Positions 51,603 through 59,521 of a DNA stretch of 64,000 nt are shown here, piece after piece. The stretch is taken from positions 37,445 to 101,444 of the forward strand of contig JAOBWK010000007.1 in assembly GCA_025463305.1 (NCBI GenBank), given 5' to 3'. Origin of the DNA: Ilumatobacteraceae bacterium. Its GTDB lineage: Bacteria > Actinomycetota > Acidimicrobiia > Acidimicrobiales > Ilumatobacteraceae. Under the pieces are notes generated by a model. That model was not told the origin of the DNA and did not search any database. It saw only the letters and a program-made list of their open reading frames with translations. Position numbers and translations under genes: made by a program. Each line of letters starts with the position of its first letter. Positions within the stretch are counted from its first letter, which is position 1.

Positions 51603-53759
51603 TCAGCCCTGACGTTCGAGCTCGAGGAAGGTGTTGCCGGTGTCGAGTGGGATGGGCGCGCCCGTCGTCGCCTCGGTGAACGTGTACGGGTCGTACGCCG
51701 TCGCTCGCGTCCAAACGACCGGGACGGCGATGCCGTTGCGATGCAGGACCGCGTTGCCGGTGCCGACGGTGATCGCGTTCGGCGAGCGGGCATCCACGGG
51801 CGACGGGATGTACGTAGTGCCGATCTCGACGACGTTGTCGGCCGAGATCTGCGCACCGTCGACGGCGAGGTGCGGCTGGCCGTCCTGCGAGCGGAGGTAC
51901 TTGCCCGACGCGCCATCCCACACCCAGCCGACGTGCACGCCGTCCATCTCCAGCGTGAACGACGTGTCGGCATGCACCGCCGGCTCGGCCGGAACCGTCC
52001 ACGTCGACGAGATGGTCCAGAGCGGCTGGGCCGGTCCGGCGGACGGCGAACGGCTCACGGCACAGTTCGGATCGAGCAGCAGGTTGTGCGGCCCGGGTCG
52101 ATCGGGCGAGCGGCTGTAGCAACCGCTGTGCTGGGCGGAGAAGTCGACGAGCACACCCGAACCGGCCGCGGAGCGGATCCAGTCGTTGACGCCGTCGTTG
52201 GCACCCGAGTAGGCGAACACCGGTCGGTTCATCGCCGAGAGGATGTCGAGATCGGCGGTGCGCGCCGAGCGCACCGGACCGACGATGTCCGGGATCTGGC
52301 TGTGGAACAGAGCGACGAACCGGGACACGCCCTCGACGTTCTCCTCGATGACGGCGTCGGCCTGGTCGAGCGCCCACTGCGGCCGGGCCTGGCCGTAGTT
52401 GTCGATCTTGACCGCGAGGATCGGCCGCGCCGTCACCGTCGAGTCGGCCGGCAGTCCGGTCAGCGCGGCGATGCCGTTGAGCGCGGGCAGCGGCGTGTAC
52501 GGCGGGTACACGGGCACGCCCGCGGTGGTGACCGAACCCGCCGGCAGATCGGGGCTGCGGGTGTCGGTGCGCCGGTTCGGGAACGAGCTGATGCCGACCG
52601 TGGTGACGGCGTTGATGTCGACGATCATCGCCGCCGGCTCCTGGGTGTAGAAGCAGACATCGCCGTTCTGGTCGGCCGCGACGATCAACCGGTTCGAGGC
52701 GATGGGCGCGGCGCGCGCGTCGAAGTTCAGATCGGACCGATCGATCGCGCCGTCGGCGTTCTTCGGGATGCCATCGGCGCAGCCGTACGCCGTCACGAAG
52801 CCGGCGTCCACCGCGCGGTCCACCGTGAGCTGACCGATGACCGTTTTGCCACCGACGGCCTGCGGCACGTTCAACCGCAGCACCTGTCCCTTGCCGACCT
52901 GCGGCTGTGCCGTCGCCCGCGTATCGGTGCGGTGGTTGGCGAACGAGGTGATGCCGACATCGGAAACGCCGTTGACGTCGACGATCATCGCCGCCGGCTG
53001 CTGGGTGTAGAAGCAGACGTCGCCGTTGTTGTCGGCCTGCACCAGCAACCGGTTCGACGCGATCGGCGACATCCGCGCGTCGAAGTTCAGATCCGATCGA
53101 TCGATCGAACCGTCGGCCGCTGTCGGTGGTCCGTTGGCGCATCCGTACGCGGTGACGAAGCCGGCGTTGACGACCTGGTCGACGGTGAGCTGGCCGACCA
53201 CCGTCTTGCCGCCGACGGCCTCCGGTACGTTCACCCGGAGCACGCCGGCCGCCGCCACCCGTGGCGTGGCCGTCGTACGGGTGTCGGTGCGCCGGTTGGG
53301 GAACGAGTTCACGCCCGTGTCGAAGGTGACGCCGTTGACGTCGACGATCATCGCCGCCGGCTGCTGGGTGTAGAAGCAGACGTCGCCGTTGTCGTCGGCC
53401 TGCACGAGCAACCGGTTCGACGCGATCGGCGAGACCTTTGCGTCGAAGTTGAGATCGGAACGGGTGATGGTGCCGTCGTCGTCGGTGGGCAGCCCGTTCG
53501 CACAGCCGTAAGCCGTCACGAAGCCGGCGTTGACGACGTTGTCGACCGTGAGCTGGCCGACCACCGTCTTGCCGCCGAACGCCTCCGGCACGTTCACCTT
53601 GAGGATCGACCCGGCGGGCACCTGCCCGGCGGTGGCCGCTGCGGTCATGGTGGTGGTCGCCACCGACGTCACGACCGGCACGAGCACGGCGGCGACGAGC
53701 ACCGACGCGAGTCGCCGAGCACGGCAGGTGTTCTCCGACATCGGTCCATCTTCGCCCAT
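51603..53759 (-). CDS. secreted DUF3048 (YerB-like) protein with three N-terminal repeats
   Basis: 718 residues from ATG 53759 (53741 is an alternative). An Arg-initiated signal peptide (LASVLVAAVLVPVVTSV) is followed by three repeats of about 120 residues (about 50-405), each with GGKTV(V/I)GQLTVD, GFVTAYGCA, DLNFDA, SPIASNRL and GDVCFYTQ with VD(V/I)N. The C-terminal part (about 430-718) is DUF3048: VKIDNYGQARPQWALDQADAV, VGPVRSARTADLDIL and DPYTFTEATTG. Each repeat has two Cys (GCA, VCFY) that may pair. It is extracytoplasmic and probably cell-wall associated. The repeats resemble extracellular modules of Acidimicrobiia. Confidence 0.85.
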   Translation of the reverse strand: MGEDGPMSENTCRARRLASVLVAAVLVPVVTSVATTTMTAAATAGQVPAGSILKVNVPEAFGGKTVVGQLTVDNVVNAGFVTAYGCANGLPTDDDGTITRSDLNFDAKVSPIASNRLLVQADDNGDVCFYTQQPAAMIVDVNGVTFDTGVNSFPNRRTDTRTTATPRVAAAGVLRVNVPEAVGGKTVVGQLTVDQVVNAGFVTAYGCANGPPTAADGSIDRSDLNFDARMSPIASNRLLVQADNNGDVCFYTQQPAAMIVDVNGVSDVGITSFANHRTDTRATAQPQVGKGQVLRLNVPQAVGGKTVIGQLTVDRAVDAGFVTAYGCADGIPKNADGAIDRSDLNFDARAAPIASNRLIVAADQNGDVCFYTQEPAAMIVDINAVTTVGISSFPNRRTDTRSPDLPAGSVTTAGVPVYPPYTPLPALNGIAALTGLPADSTVTARPILAVKIDNYGQARPQWALDQADAVIEENVEGVSRFVALFHSQIPDIVGPVRSARTADLDILSAMNRPVFAYSGANDGVNDWIRSAAGSGVLVDFSAQHSGCYSRSPDRPGPHNLLLDPNCAVSRSPSAGPAQPLWTISSTWTVPAEPAVHADTSFTLEMDGVHVGWVWDGASGKYLRSQDGQPHLAVDGAQISADNVVEIGTTYIPSPVDARSPNAITVGTGNAVLHRNGIAVPVVWTRATAYDPYTFTEATTGAPIPLDTGNTFLELERQG
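52530..53610 (-). repeat. three tandem coding repeats, periods 363 and 360 bp
   Basis: The same 5'-TCGACGATCAT element recurs at 53341, 52978 and 52618, giving 363- and 360-base spacing, that is 121 and 120 codons. Similarity is high at both DNA and protein level, especially around GFVTAYGCA and GDVCFYTQ. This points to recent duplication or ongoing gene conversion. Confidence 0.85.
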
Positions 53760-53818
53760 GAACCCACCGTGAGTGCACGCGCCCCCGTCATCCTGACGGC
53801 GGCGGCCACGACCTCGGC

Positions 53819-55762
53819 CTACGTGAGCTGGTAGTCGGCGAGGTCGACGCCACGGGTCCACTGCCAGTAGACCGGGATTGGCCACGGGGACAGGGTCCAG
53901 ACCCGACCCTCGTTGTTCTTGAAGTGGCTGTGCTCGACGGCCCAGTGGGCCCACACCATCTGGCTGATCTCGCTCTGGTAGTGCTCGGCGTAGCGATCGT
54001 GCACGTCCTCGCGGACCTCGATGGCCGCCGACCCGCTGGCGAGCACCTCGTGGATCGCGCTCATCACGTAGTTGATCTGGCACTCGGACTGGAAGATCAG
54101 GCTCGCCCCGTGGGCCAGGTTCGTGCCCGGGCCGTACAGGCAGAACAGGTTCGGGAAGTCGGGCATCGCGATGCCCAGGTAGGCCTTCGGCTCCTCGTTC
54201 CACTGGTCGTGGAGCGACACGCCCTCGCGCCCGTGGAACTCGATCGGGGCGAGGAACTCGTTGTGCCGGAAGCCGGTCGCGTAGCAGATGATGTCGACCT
54301 CGCGGAGCACACCGTCGTCGGTGACGACCCCCTGCGGCACGATCTTCTCGATGCCCGTGCGCACCAGGTGGACGTTCGGCTTCTTCAGAGCGGACAGCCA
54401 CGACCCGTTGTCCTGCAGCATCCGCTTCGCCGACGGCGGGTAGTGCGGGATGCTCAGCTCGAGCAGGTCGGGCCGATCCTCGAGCTGCGCAGCGATCAGT
54501 GCCCCGAACAGCTCGCGGGTCTGCGCGTTCGCAGCGCTGCTCGAGCGGCCATCGTCGTCCCAGTCGGGGTCGACGCGGTTTCGCTCGATGTTCAGGCCGG
54601 ACGCCGGGTAGAACATCAGGAACCGGAACCAGCGGCCGTAGAACGGGAGGTGGCGCATCGCCCATGCGTCGCCGTCGGGGACGTGGCGGTGGTAGTTGGC
54701 GTTCGGGAACATCCACTGCGCGGTGCGCTGGAAGATGGTGAGATCGGCCACCGTGTCGGCAATCGTGGGCGCGATCTGGAAGCCGCTCGCGCCCGCGCCG
54801 ACGAGCGCGAAGCGCTTGCCGGCGATGTCGAGATCGGCCGGCCAGCGCGCCGAGTGGAACGACGGCCCGGCGAAGTCGTCCATGCCCGGGATGTCGGGCA
54901 GCTTGGGCAGGTTCAACGAGCCGACCGCGCTGATCACGAACTGCGCGTCGATGGTCTCCGTCGAGCCATCGGCGTCGTGGATCGACACCACCCAACGGTT
55001 GGCGACCTCGTCCCACGTCGAGCCGGTGACCTCGGTGCGGAACCGGATGTGCGGGGCGAGCTCGTACTTGTCGACCACGCGCTGGAAGTAGTCGCGCAGC
55101 TCGGGCTGCTGGCAGTAGTACTCGGTCCAGTGATCGGCGGGCTCGAACGAGTAGCAGTAGAAGTGGCTGCCGATGTCGACGCGCGCACCCGGGTAGCGGT
55201 TGTCCCACCACGTGCCGCCGGGGCCGGCGCCCTTCTCGATGATGGTGAACGGGATGCCCGCCTGCTGCAGACGGATCCCGGCGAGGATGCCGGACTCGCC
55301 GCAGCCGATCACGATCGTGTGCGCTGCGTCGCGTCGTTCCACCGGGATCTCGTCGCGCCAGGTGATGGCACCGCTGTCCGCTCCGTCGAGGTGCAGGTCA
55401 TCGAGGAACAGCCCGACGACGTCGGCTTCGACCTCACTCGCGACGATGAACGACATCATCTCGTGGGCCAGCGCGGCGTCGGGGATGAACGGTACGCAAC
55501 CGCCGTCGCGGTACGCGGCGATGACGGGCACGGCGAGCCGGCGGACCTCGGCCTTGGCCTCCTCCGACATGTAGCCCTGGTGCTCGTTGATCATCGCACC
55601 GACGGGGCGCAGCTCACCGCGGATCCACGACGGATCGCCGGACATGTGCACCAGCGAGCACAGCAGCGCCGGGATGCTCACGTCCTCGAGCGCCGCGGCG
55701 ATGGCCGCGTCATCGTCGTCGAACGGGGTTCCGGCATGCGGATTGCGAGTTTCCTCTGTCAC
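53819..55762 (-). CDS. flavin-containing (Baeyer-Villiger-type) monooxygenase
   Basis: 647 residues from GTG 55762. TACCGT (minus strand, 55775-55770) seven bases upstream suggests a leaderless message. After an N-terminal extension of about 140 residues comes the FAD fold VIGCGESGILAG (151-162), PGARVDIGSHFYCYSF (191-206), the BVMO fingerprint FAGPSFHSARW (297-307) and NADP-binding VGAGASGFQIAP (321-332). It would insert oxygen into ketones, including cyclic or steroid ketones. The long N-terminal extension is shared with a subset of actinobacterial BVMOs. Divergent from the HxlR regulator. Confidence 0.92.
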   Translation of the reverse strand: MTEETRNPHAGTPFDDDDAAIAAALEDVSIPALLCSLVHMSGDPSWIRGELRPVGAMINEHQGYMSEEAKAEVRRLAVPVIAAYRDGGCVPFIPDAALAHEMMSFIVASEVEADVVGLFLDDLHLDGADSGAITWRDEIPVERRDAAHTIVIGCGESGILAGIRLQQAGIPFTIIEKGAGPGGTWWDNRYPGARVDIGSHFYCYSFEPADHWTEYYCQQPELRDYFQRVVDKYELAPHIRFRTEVTGSTWDEVANRWVVSIHDADGSTETIDAQFVISAVGSLNLPKLPDIPGMDDFAGPSFHSARWPADLDIAGKRFALVGAGASGFQIAPTIADTVADLTIFQRTAQWMFPNANYHRHVPDGDAWAMRHLPFYGRWFRFLMFYPASGLNIERNRVDPDWDDDGRSSSAANAQTRELFGALIAAQLEDRPDLLELSIPHYPPSAKRMLQDNGSWLSALKKPNVHLVRTGIEKIVPQGVVTDDGVLREVDIICYATGFRHNEFLAPIEFHGREGVSLHDQWNEEPKAYLGIAMPDFPNLFCLYGPGTNLAHGASLIFQSECQINYVMSAIHEVLASGSAAIEVREDVHDRYAEHYQSEISQMVWAHWAVEHSHFKNNEGRVWTLSPWPIPVYWQWTRGVDLADYQLT

Positions 55763-55769
55763 CAGCCCG

Positions 55770-55853
55770 ACGGTACAGACGACTCCGGGGATGCCGAGAG
55801 TCGTGCTCGGGCCGATCGACCGTGACGCTCGAACGTGACGATCGGCCGTGACC
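55770..55853. promoter_or_regulatory. divergent promoter region with three 13-bp-spaced CGTGAC repeats
   Basis: CGTGACG at 55821 and 55834 and CGTGACC at 55847 recur with exact 13-base period. They lie 59-90 bases upstream of the monooxygenase start and 42-74 bases upstream of the HxlR start (55895). TACCGT (minus strand, 55775-55770) is the monooxygenase -10. The repeats may be regulator sites. Confidence 0.4.
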
Positions 55854-55894
55854 GGATGCCACGCGAACCCGGCATCGCCCGCCAAGCTGTCGGG

Positions 55895-56365
55895 ATGTCA
55901 CCGCACGCGGACCACGACCGGGAGCTGACCACGATCGAGCGCACGCTCGCGCTCGTCGGTGACCGGTGGACGATCCTCGTGCTGCGCGCGGCGTTCCGGG
56001 GCATCCACCGCTTCGACCACTTCTGCGAGGACGTCGGCATCGGGCGCCCGCTGCTGACGGTGCGGCTGCGCAAGCTCGTCGACGCCGGCGTGATGACCAA
56101 GGAGCTGTACCAGGAGCATCCGCCGCGCTACGACTACCGGCTGACGCCCGCCGGCGTCGCCCTCTCGCCCGCCATCGTCGCCCTCGTCCGCTGGGGCGAT
56201 CGCCACCTCGCCGACGGTCCGCCGGAGACGATGCTCGTGCACGCCCCGTGCGGGACCGAGCTCGAGCAGGCGTTCTGGTGCCGCACGTGTGCGACCACGT
56301 TCGGCCCGACGGCGATCCGCGGCGTGCCGGCGACGGCGAGCGCGAAGCCGATCACTCCGCCGTGA
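55895..56365 (+). CDS. HxlR-family transcriptional regulator
   Basis: 156 residues from ATG 55895; an in-frame start at 55835 adds non-homologous residues. Winged helix of the HxlR/MarR-like type: IERTLALVGDRWTILVLRAAF, FDHFCEDVGIGRPLLTVRLRKLVDAGV, RYDYRLTPAGVALSPAIVAL. A C-terminal CGTELEQAFWCRTCATTF contains three Cys and could bind a metal or sense redox. HxlR proteins often respond to aldehydes, quinones or thiol stress. Divergent from the BVMO, a likely target. Its end overlaps the convergent COG4705 gene by 14 bases. Confidence 0.88.
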   Translation: MSPHADHDRELTTIERTLALVGDRWTILVLRAAFRGIHRFDHFCEDVGIGRPLLTVRLRKLVDAGVMTKELYQEHPPRYDYRLTPAGVALSPAIVALVRWGDRHLADGPPETMLVHAPCGTELEQAFWCRTCATTFGPTAIRGVPATASAKPITPP

Positions 56366-57155
56366 GCGGTCCGATCAGCCGGCGGTGCTGCACGTCGCGA
56401 CGGGTCACGCCGAGGAACGTCACGAGCAGTGCGATCGCCGCCGTGAGCGCGAGGCAGGTCGCGCCCTCCGGCCAACCGAGGCCGCGAGCGCGAGTCGGCT
56501 TGACGAGCCAGTCCGCCACCGTCGCGCCGATCGGGCGGGTCGCGACGTAGGCGAACCAGAAGGACAGCACGCCGTTCCAGCCGAGCAGGCGATAGCCGAG
56601 CGCCGGCACGAGGATGATCCCCAGGAACAGCAGGATCGACGGTCCGTAGCCGAGGTTGAGCGTGACGGCCGCGAGGTCGCCGACTGCTGTTCCGAGCGCG
56701 AAGGTGGCGATCACCGCCAACCAGTAGAAGACCTCGCGGCGTGGCGTGTCGATGGCGTGCACCGACAGCGACCCCTCGGTGCGCTGCCACACGAGGAACA
56801 CCGCGGCGAGCGACACGGCGCAGAGCACTGCTGATGCGGCGTACGGGACGCCGAGCCCGACGTGGAGCACGTCGGCCGCCATCGTGCCGAACACCCCGAC
56901 CATCACCACCGCGAGCCAGTAGGTCCAGGCGAGGTACCGACGCATCCGGAACTGGAGCGCGAGCGCACCGACGAAGCCGGCGAACCCGAGCAGCACGGCC
57001 GGCACCGGGTGCAGGACCCGCACGAGGTCGTCCGACGTCGCCTCGCCCATGGCCGTCGTCAGCGCCTTCACCAGCCAGAAGTACGCCGTCACCTCGGGGA
57101 CCTTGTTGAACTCGAGGCGCGGCGTGCGAGCAGTCGACCGTTCGGCCATCGTCAT
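56352..57155 (-). CDS. COG4705 family integral membrane protein
   Basis: 267 residues from ATG 57155 (ACGGAGAC upstream). It has the two internally similar halves of COG4705: NKVPEVTAYFWLVKALTTAMGEATSDD in the first and VFYWLAVIATFALGTAVGDLAAVTLNLGYG in the second, spread over about 7-8 helices. The family is uncharacterised; the repeated Glu/Asp after GE-TSD or GD suggests ion or metal handling. Same strand as the ABC transporter upstream, 35 bases after the permease. Confidence 0.85.
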   Translation of the reverse strand: MTMAERSTARTPRLEFNKVPEVTAYFWLVKALTTAMGEATSDDLVRVLHPVPAVLLGFAGFVGALALQFRMRRYLAWTYWLAVVMVGVFGTMAADVLHVGLGVPYAASAVLCAVSLAAVFLVWQRTEGSLSVHAIDTPRREVFYWLAVIATFALGTAVGDLAAVTLNLGYGPSILLFLGIILVPALGYRLLGWNGVLSFWFAYVATRPIGATVADWLVKPTRARGLGWPEGATCLALTAAIALLVTFLGVTRRDVQHRRLIGPLTAE

Positions 57156-57190
57156 GTCTCCGTCGTCATCCCGGGCGATCCGCTCGCCGA

Positions 57191-58036
57191 TCAGGCGTCA
57201 CGACGACGCAGGAGCACGGCGGCAACCGCCAACGTGCCGACGGCATAGGCGCAGAAGACGATGAAGCCACGCCATGGCGACAGCGTGGTGTTGTCCGATG
57301 CAACGGACATCAGGGCCTGACCGGCGTTGCTCGGCAGCCACTTGTCGATCCGGTCGCCCCACGTCTGCGGCAGCGCGCTCGCGATCACCGGGAGGACGAG
57401 GAGGATGCCGACGAAGGCGCCGATCCCACCGGCGACGTTGCGCACGATCGCCCCGATGCCCATCGCCAACGCCGCCACGACGGTCAGGTAGAGCGCGACT
57501 CCGATCACGATGCGGGGCACGTTCGGCGTCGACCACGAGGTCTGGATGTGCACGGCCGAGAGGATGTGCTCGCTGGCGAAGAACGTGAGGATCGCGGTGG
57601 GCAGCATCGTCACGAGCGTCAGCGTCGTGAACACCGCGACCTTGGCCGTCAGCACCGGCACCCGCTTCGGGACGGCGGCGAGCGTGGCTCGGATCATCCC
57701 GCCCGAGTACTCGCCGGCGACCAGCAGGATCGCGAGGACGCCGATGGCCAGTTGGGCCAGGTTGAAGCCCGACAGCGGATCGCCGAGCGGATCGAAGTGG
57801 GCCTTCTCGCGCAGGCGCATGTTCGTCCAGTCCCGCTCGGTCGACCACGCGATCGCGATGCCGATGCCTGGCACGGACGCGATGGCCAGCGCCATCGTCA
57901 GCCACGATGAGCGCAGCGTGCGCAGCTTCAGCCACTCCGACCGGATCACCCGGGGCGTCGTCACCCGGATCTCGGCAACTTCGGCGTCGGACATCCCCGG
58001 CACGCTCACCGGTCGGACGATCTCGGTGATGGTCAT
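57191..58036 (-). CDS. ABC-2 type transporter permease
   Basis: 281 residues from ATG 58036, which shares one base with the ATPase TGA (TGATG). An acidic N-terminal segment precedes RSEWLKLRTLRSSW, the coupling-helix sequence of ABC-2 permeases, then six helices (LAIASVPGIGIAIAW; LAQLAIGVLAILLVAGEYSGGMIRATL; VFTTLTLVTMLPTAIL; and so on). It exports lipids, drugs or peptides in the family; the substrate here is unknown. Confidence 0.9.
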   Translation of the reverse strand: MTITEIVRPVSVPGMSDAEVAEIRVTTPRVIRSEWLKLRTLRSSWLTMALAIASVPGIGIAIAWSTERDWTNMRLREKAHFDPLGDPLSGFNLAQLAIGVLAILLVAGEYSGGMIRATLAAVPKRVPVLTAKVAVFTTLTLVTMLPTAILTFFASEHILSAVHIQTSWSTPNVPRIVIGVALYLTVVAALAMGIGAIVRNVAGGIGAFVGILLVLPVIASALPQTWGDRIDKWLPSNAGQALMSVASDNTTLSPWRGFIVFCAYAVGTLAVAAVLLRRRDA

Positions 58037-58950
58037 CAGGCCACCTCGTCCGATCGCTGGTACTCGACCGAATCGTGGGTCAGCTCCATGAACGCCTCCT
58101 CGAGCGAGGCCTGCTGGGGGATCAGCTCGTGCAGGCGGATGCCTTCGCCGGCGGCGAGATCGCCGATCTGGTCGCTGGTCAGCCCCGACACCTGGAACCG
58201 ACCCGGCGCCACGGACGTGACGCGCACCGTCGGTCCGACCAGCACCTCGCGGAGCCGCTCGCCGTCCGGCGTGCGCACGTCGACCAGGCCCGACGACGCC
58301 TCGCGGATGAAGTCGGCGACCGACACGTCGGCGATCAAGCGGCCGCGCCCGATCACCAGCAGGTGCTCGGCGGTGAGGGCCATCTCGGCCATCAGGTGCG
58401 AGGAGACGAGAACCGTGCGGCCCTCCTCGGCCAGCGCGCGGAGGAGGTTGCGGATCCAGAGGATGCCGTCGGGATCCAGGCCGTTGACGGGCTCGTCGAG
58501 GATCAGCGTCGCGGGATCGCCGAGGAGCGCGGCCGCGATGCCGAGCCGTTGGCCCATGCCGAGCGAGAAGCCACCGACCCGCTTCGACGCGACAGCGCTC
58601 AACCCGACGAGGTCGAGCAGCTCGTCGACGCGGCGCGACGTGATGCCGCAGGTCGCGGCGAGCACGAGCAGGTGGTTGCGGGCGCTGCGCCCGTTGTGCA
58701 CGGCCTTCGCCTCGAGCAGCGCACCGACCTCGTGCAACGGCGCCCGGTGCCGGGCGTAGGCGCGACCGTTCACCGTCACGCTGCCGGACGTCGGCGCATC
58801 GAGGCCGATGATCATCCGCATCGTCGTCGACTTGCCGGCACCGTTCGGGCCGAGGAAGCCCGTCACGATCCCCGGACGCACCGAGAAGGACAGGTCGTGG
58901 ACTGCCACCTTGTCGCCGTACCGCTTCACCAATCCGGTGGCTTCGATCAT
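58036..58950 (-). CDS. ABC transporter ATP-binding protein (ABC-2 partner)
   Basis: 304 residues from ATG 58950 with GAGGAGCAGCAG upstream. Walker A GPNGAGKST (about 35-43), signature FSLGMGQRL (about 132-140), Walker B ATLILDEPVNGLDPDG, and H-loop SSHLMAEM are intact. The C-terminal domain of about 80 residues is typical of bacitracin/daunorubicin-type exporters. AACGTA (58978-58983; TACGTT on the minus strand) is the probable -10. Four direct/inverted half-sites centred at 59048 lie upstream of the -35, in an activator-like position. Confidence 0.93.
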   Translation of the reverse strand: MIEATGLVKRYGDKVAVHDLSFSVRPGIVTGFLGPNGAGKSTTMRMIIGLDAPTSGSVTVNGRAYARHRAPLHEVGALLEAKAVHNGRSARNHLLVLAATCGITSRRVDELLDLVGLSAVASKRVGGFSLGMGQRLGIAAALLGDPATLILDEPVNGLDPDGILWIRNLLRALAEEGRTVLVSSHLMAEMALTAEHLLVIGRGRLIADVSVADFIREASSGLVDVRTPDGERLREVLVGPTVRVTSVAPGRFQVSGLTSDQIGDLAAGEGIRLHELIPQQASLEEAFMELTHDSVEYQRSDEVA

Positions 58951-59021
58951 CTGCTGCTGCTCCTCGTCGCTGGTCGAAACGTAACGGTGAGCCCGTGGCT
59001 GCTGACGGCGTCCTGGACGCG

Positions 59022-59074
59022 GTTGACCGAGGGTTTACCTGGGCATCCGCGCATCGGGTCAACGGCGGGTAAAT
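59022..59074. promoter_or_regulatory. four GTT(G/T)ACC half-sites, dyad centred between divergent genes
   Basis: GTTGACC (59022-59028) and GTTTACC (59033-59039) form a 7-mer direct repeat with four-base spacing. GGTCAAC (59057-59063) and GGTAAAT (59068-59074) are an inverted second pair with the same spacing. The dyad lies at 59048, about 51-52 bases from the outer half-site to each predicted start point (ABC transporter at about 58971, glycosidase locus at 59126). Paired 7-mers with 11-base period are the layout of PhoB/OmpR-family boxes. No such regulator is in the window. Confidence 0.6.
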
Positions 59075-59125
59075 CGGGCGTCGAGCGATCCTCGGCGGCG
59101 CCGGCACGGTGGTAGCGATGGGGCC

Positions 59126-59521
59126 GTGATGTCGAGCATGGTCGTGTCGGTCGACGGTCGGCTCGTGGACGGGCTCGACGACAACACGGGCAACCGCTGG
59201 GGCCGGATGGTGGGCGACACGCTGTTCGTCTGGCGCTCCGGTGTCGGTATCGATGCGCAGGGCCGGATCCTCTCCGTCGCGTCAGAGGGGCTCCGTGTGC
59301 GTACGCTCGCGGCGCTGCTGCAGCGAGCCGGTGCGGTTCGGGCCATGGAGCTCGACATCAACCACTCCTGGGTCACGTTCAACGCGTTCCACCATGACAC
59401 CAATGGGCAGCCCACAGGCACCAAACTCCTCACCGGCATGTCCAAGTCCTCGTCCCGCCACCTCTCCGCAGACACCCGCGACTTCGTCGCGGTCGTCGCG
59501 CGTTCGGCGGTGGGTTCGTGA
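59126..59521 (+). CDS. C-terminal half of a phosphodiester glycosidase-like domain (truncated paralogue)
   Basis: 131 residues from GTG 59126. It aligns with the C-terminal third of the next gene: GDTLFVWRSGVGIDAQGRIL matches its AVYVLRSAVCQLADGRLAYV, AMELDINHSWVTFNAFHH matches AMQMDINGSWPAFFTYSR, and RHLSADTRDFVAVVAR matches RYLTSSTKEFFAFFDS. The N-terminal half of the fold, including the NGGF site, is absent, and nothing homologous lies upstream. It overlaps the full-length gene by four bases (GTGA), so it is still translated as part of the operon. A remnant, or a regulatory or partner subunit, are both possible. Confidence 0.7.
   Translation: MMSSMVVSVDGRLVDGLDDNTGNRWGRMVGDTLFVWRSGVGIDAQGRILSVASEGLRVRTLAALLQRAGAVRAMELDINHSWVTFNAFHHDTNGQPTGTKLLTGMSKSSSRHLSADTRDFVAVVARSAVGS

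Noticed and set aside
51603..55211. A 1202-codon minus-strand gene spanning the DUF3048 protein and the monooxygenase region
   Set aside because: The upstream part is a shifted frame of the monooxygenase; a signal peptide and start define the real gene at 53759.
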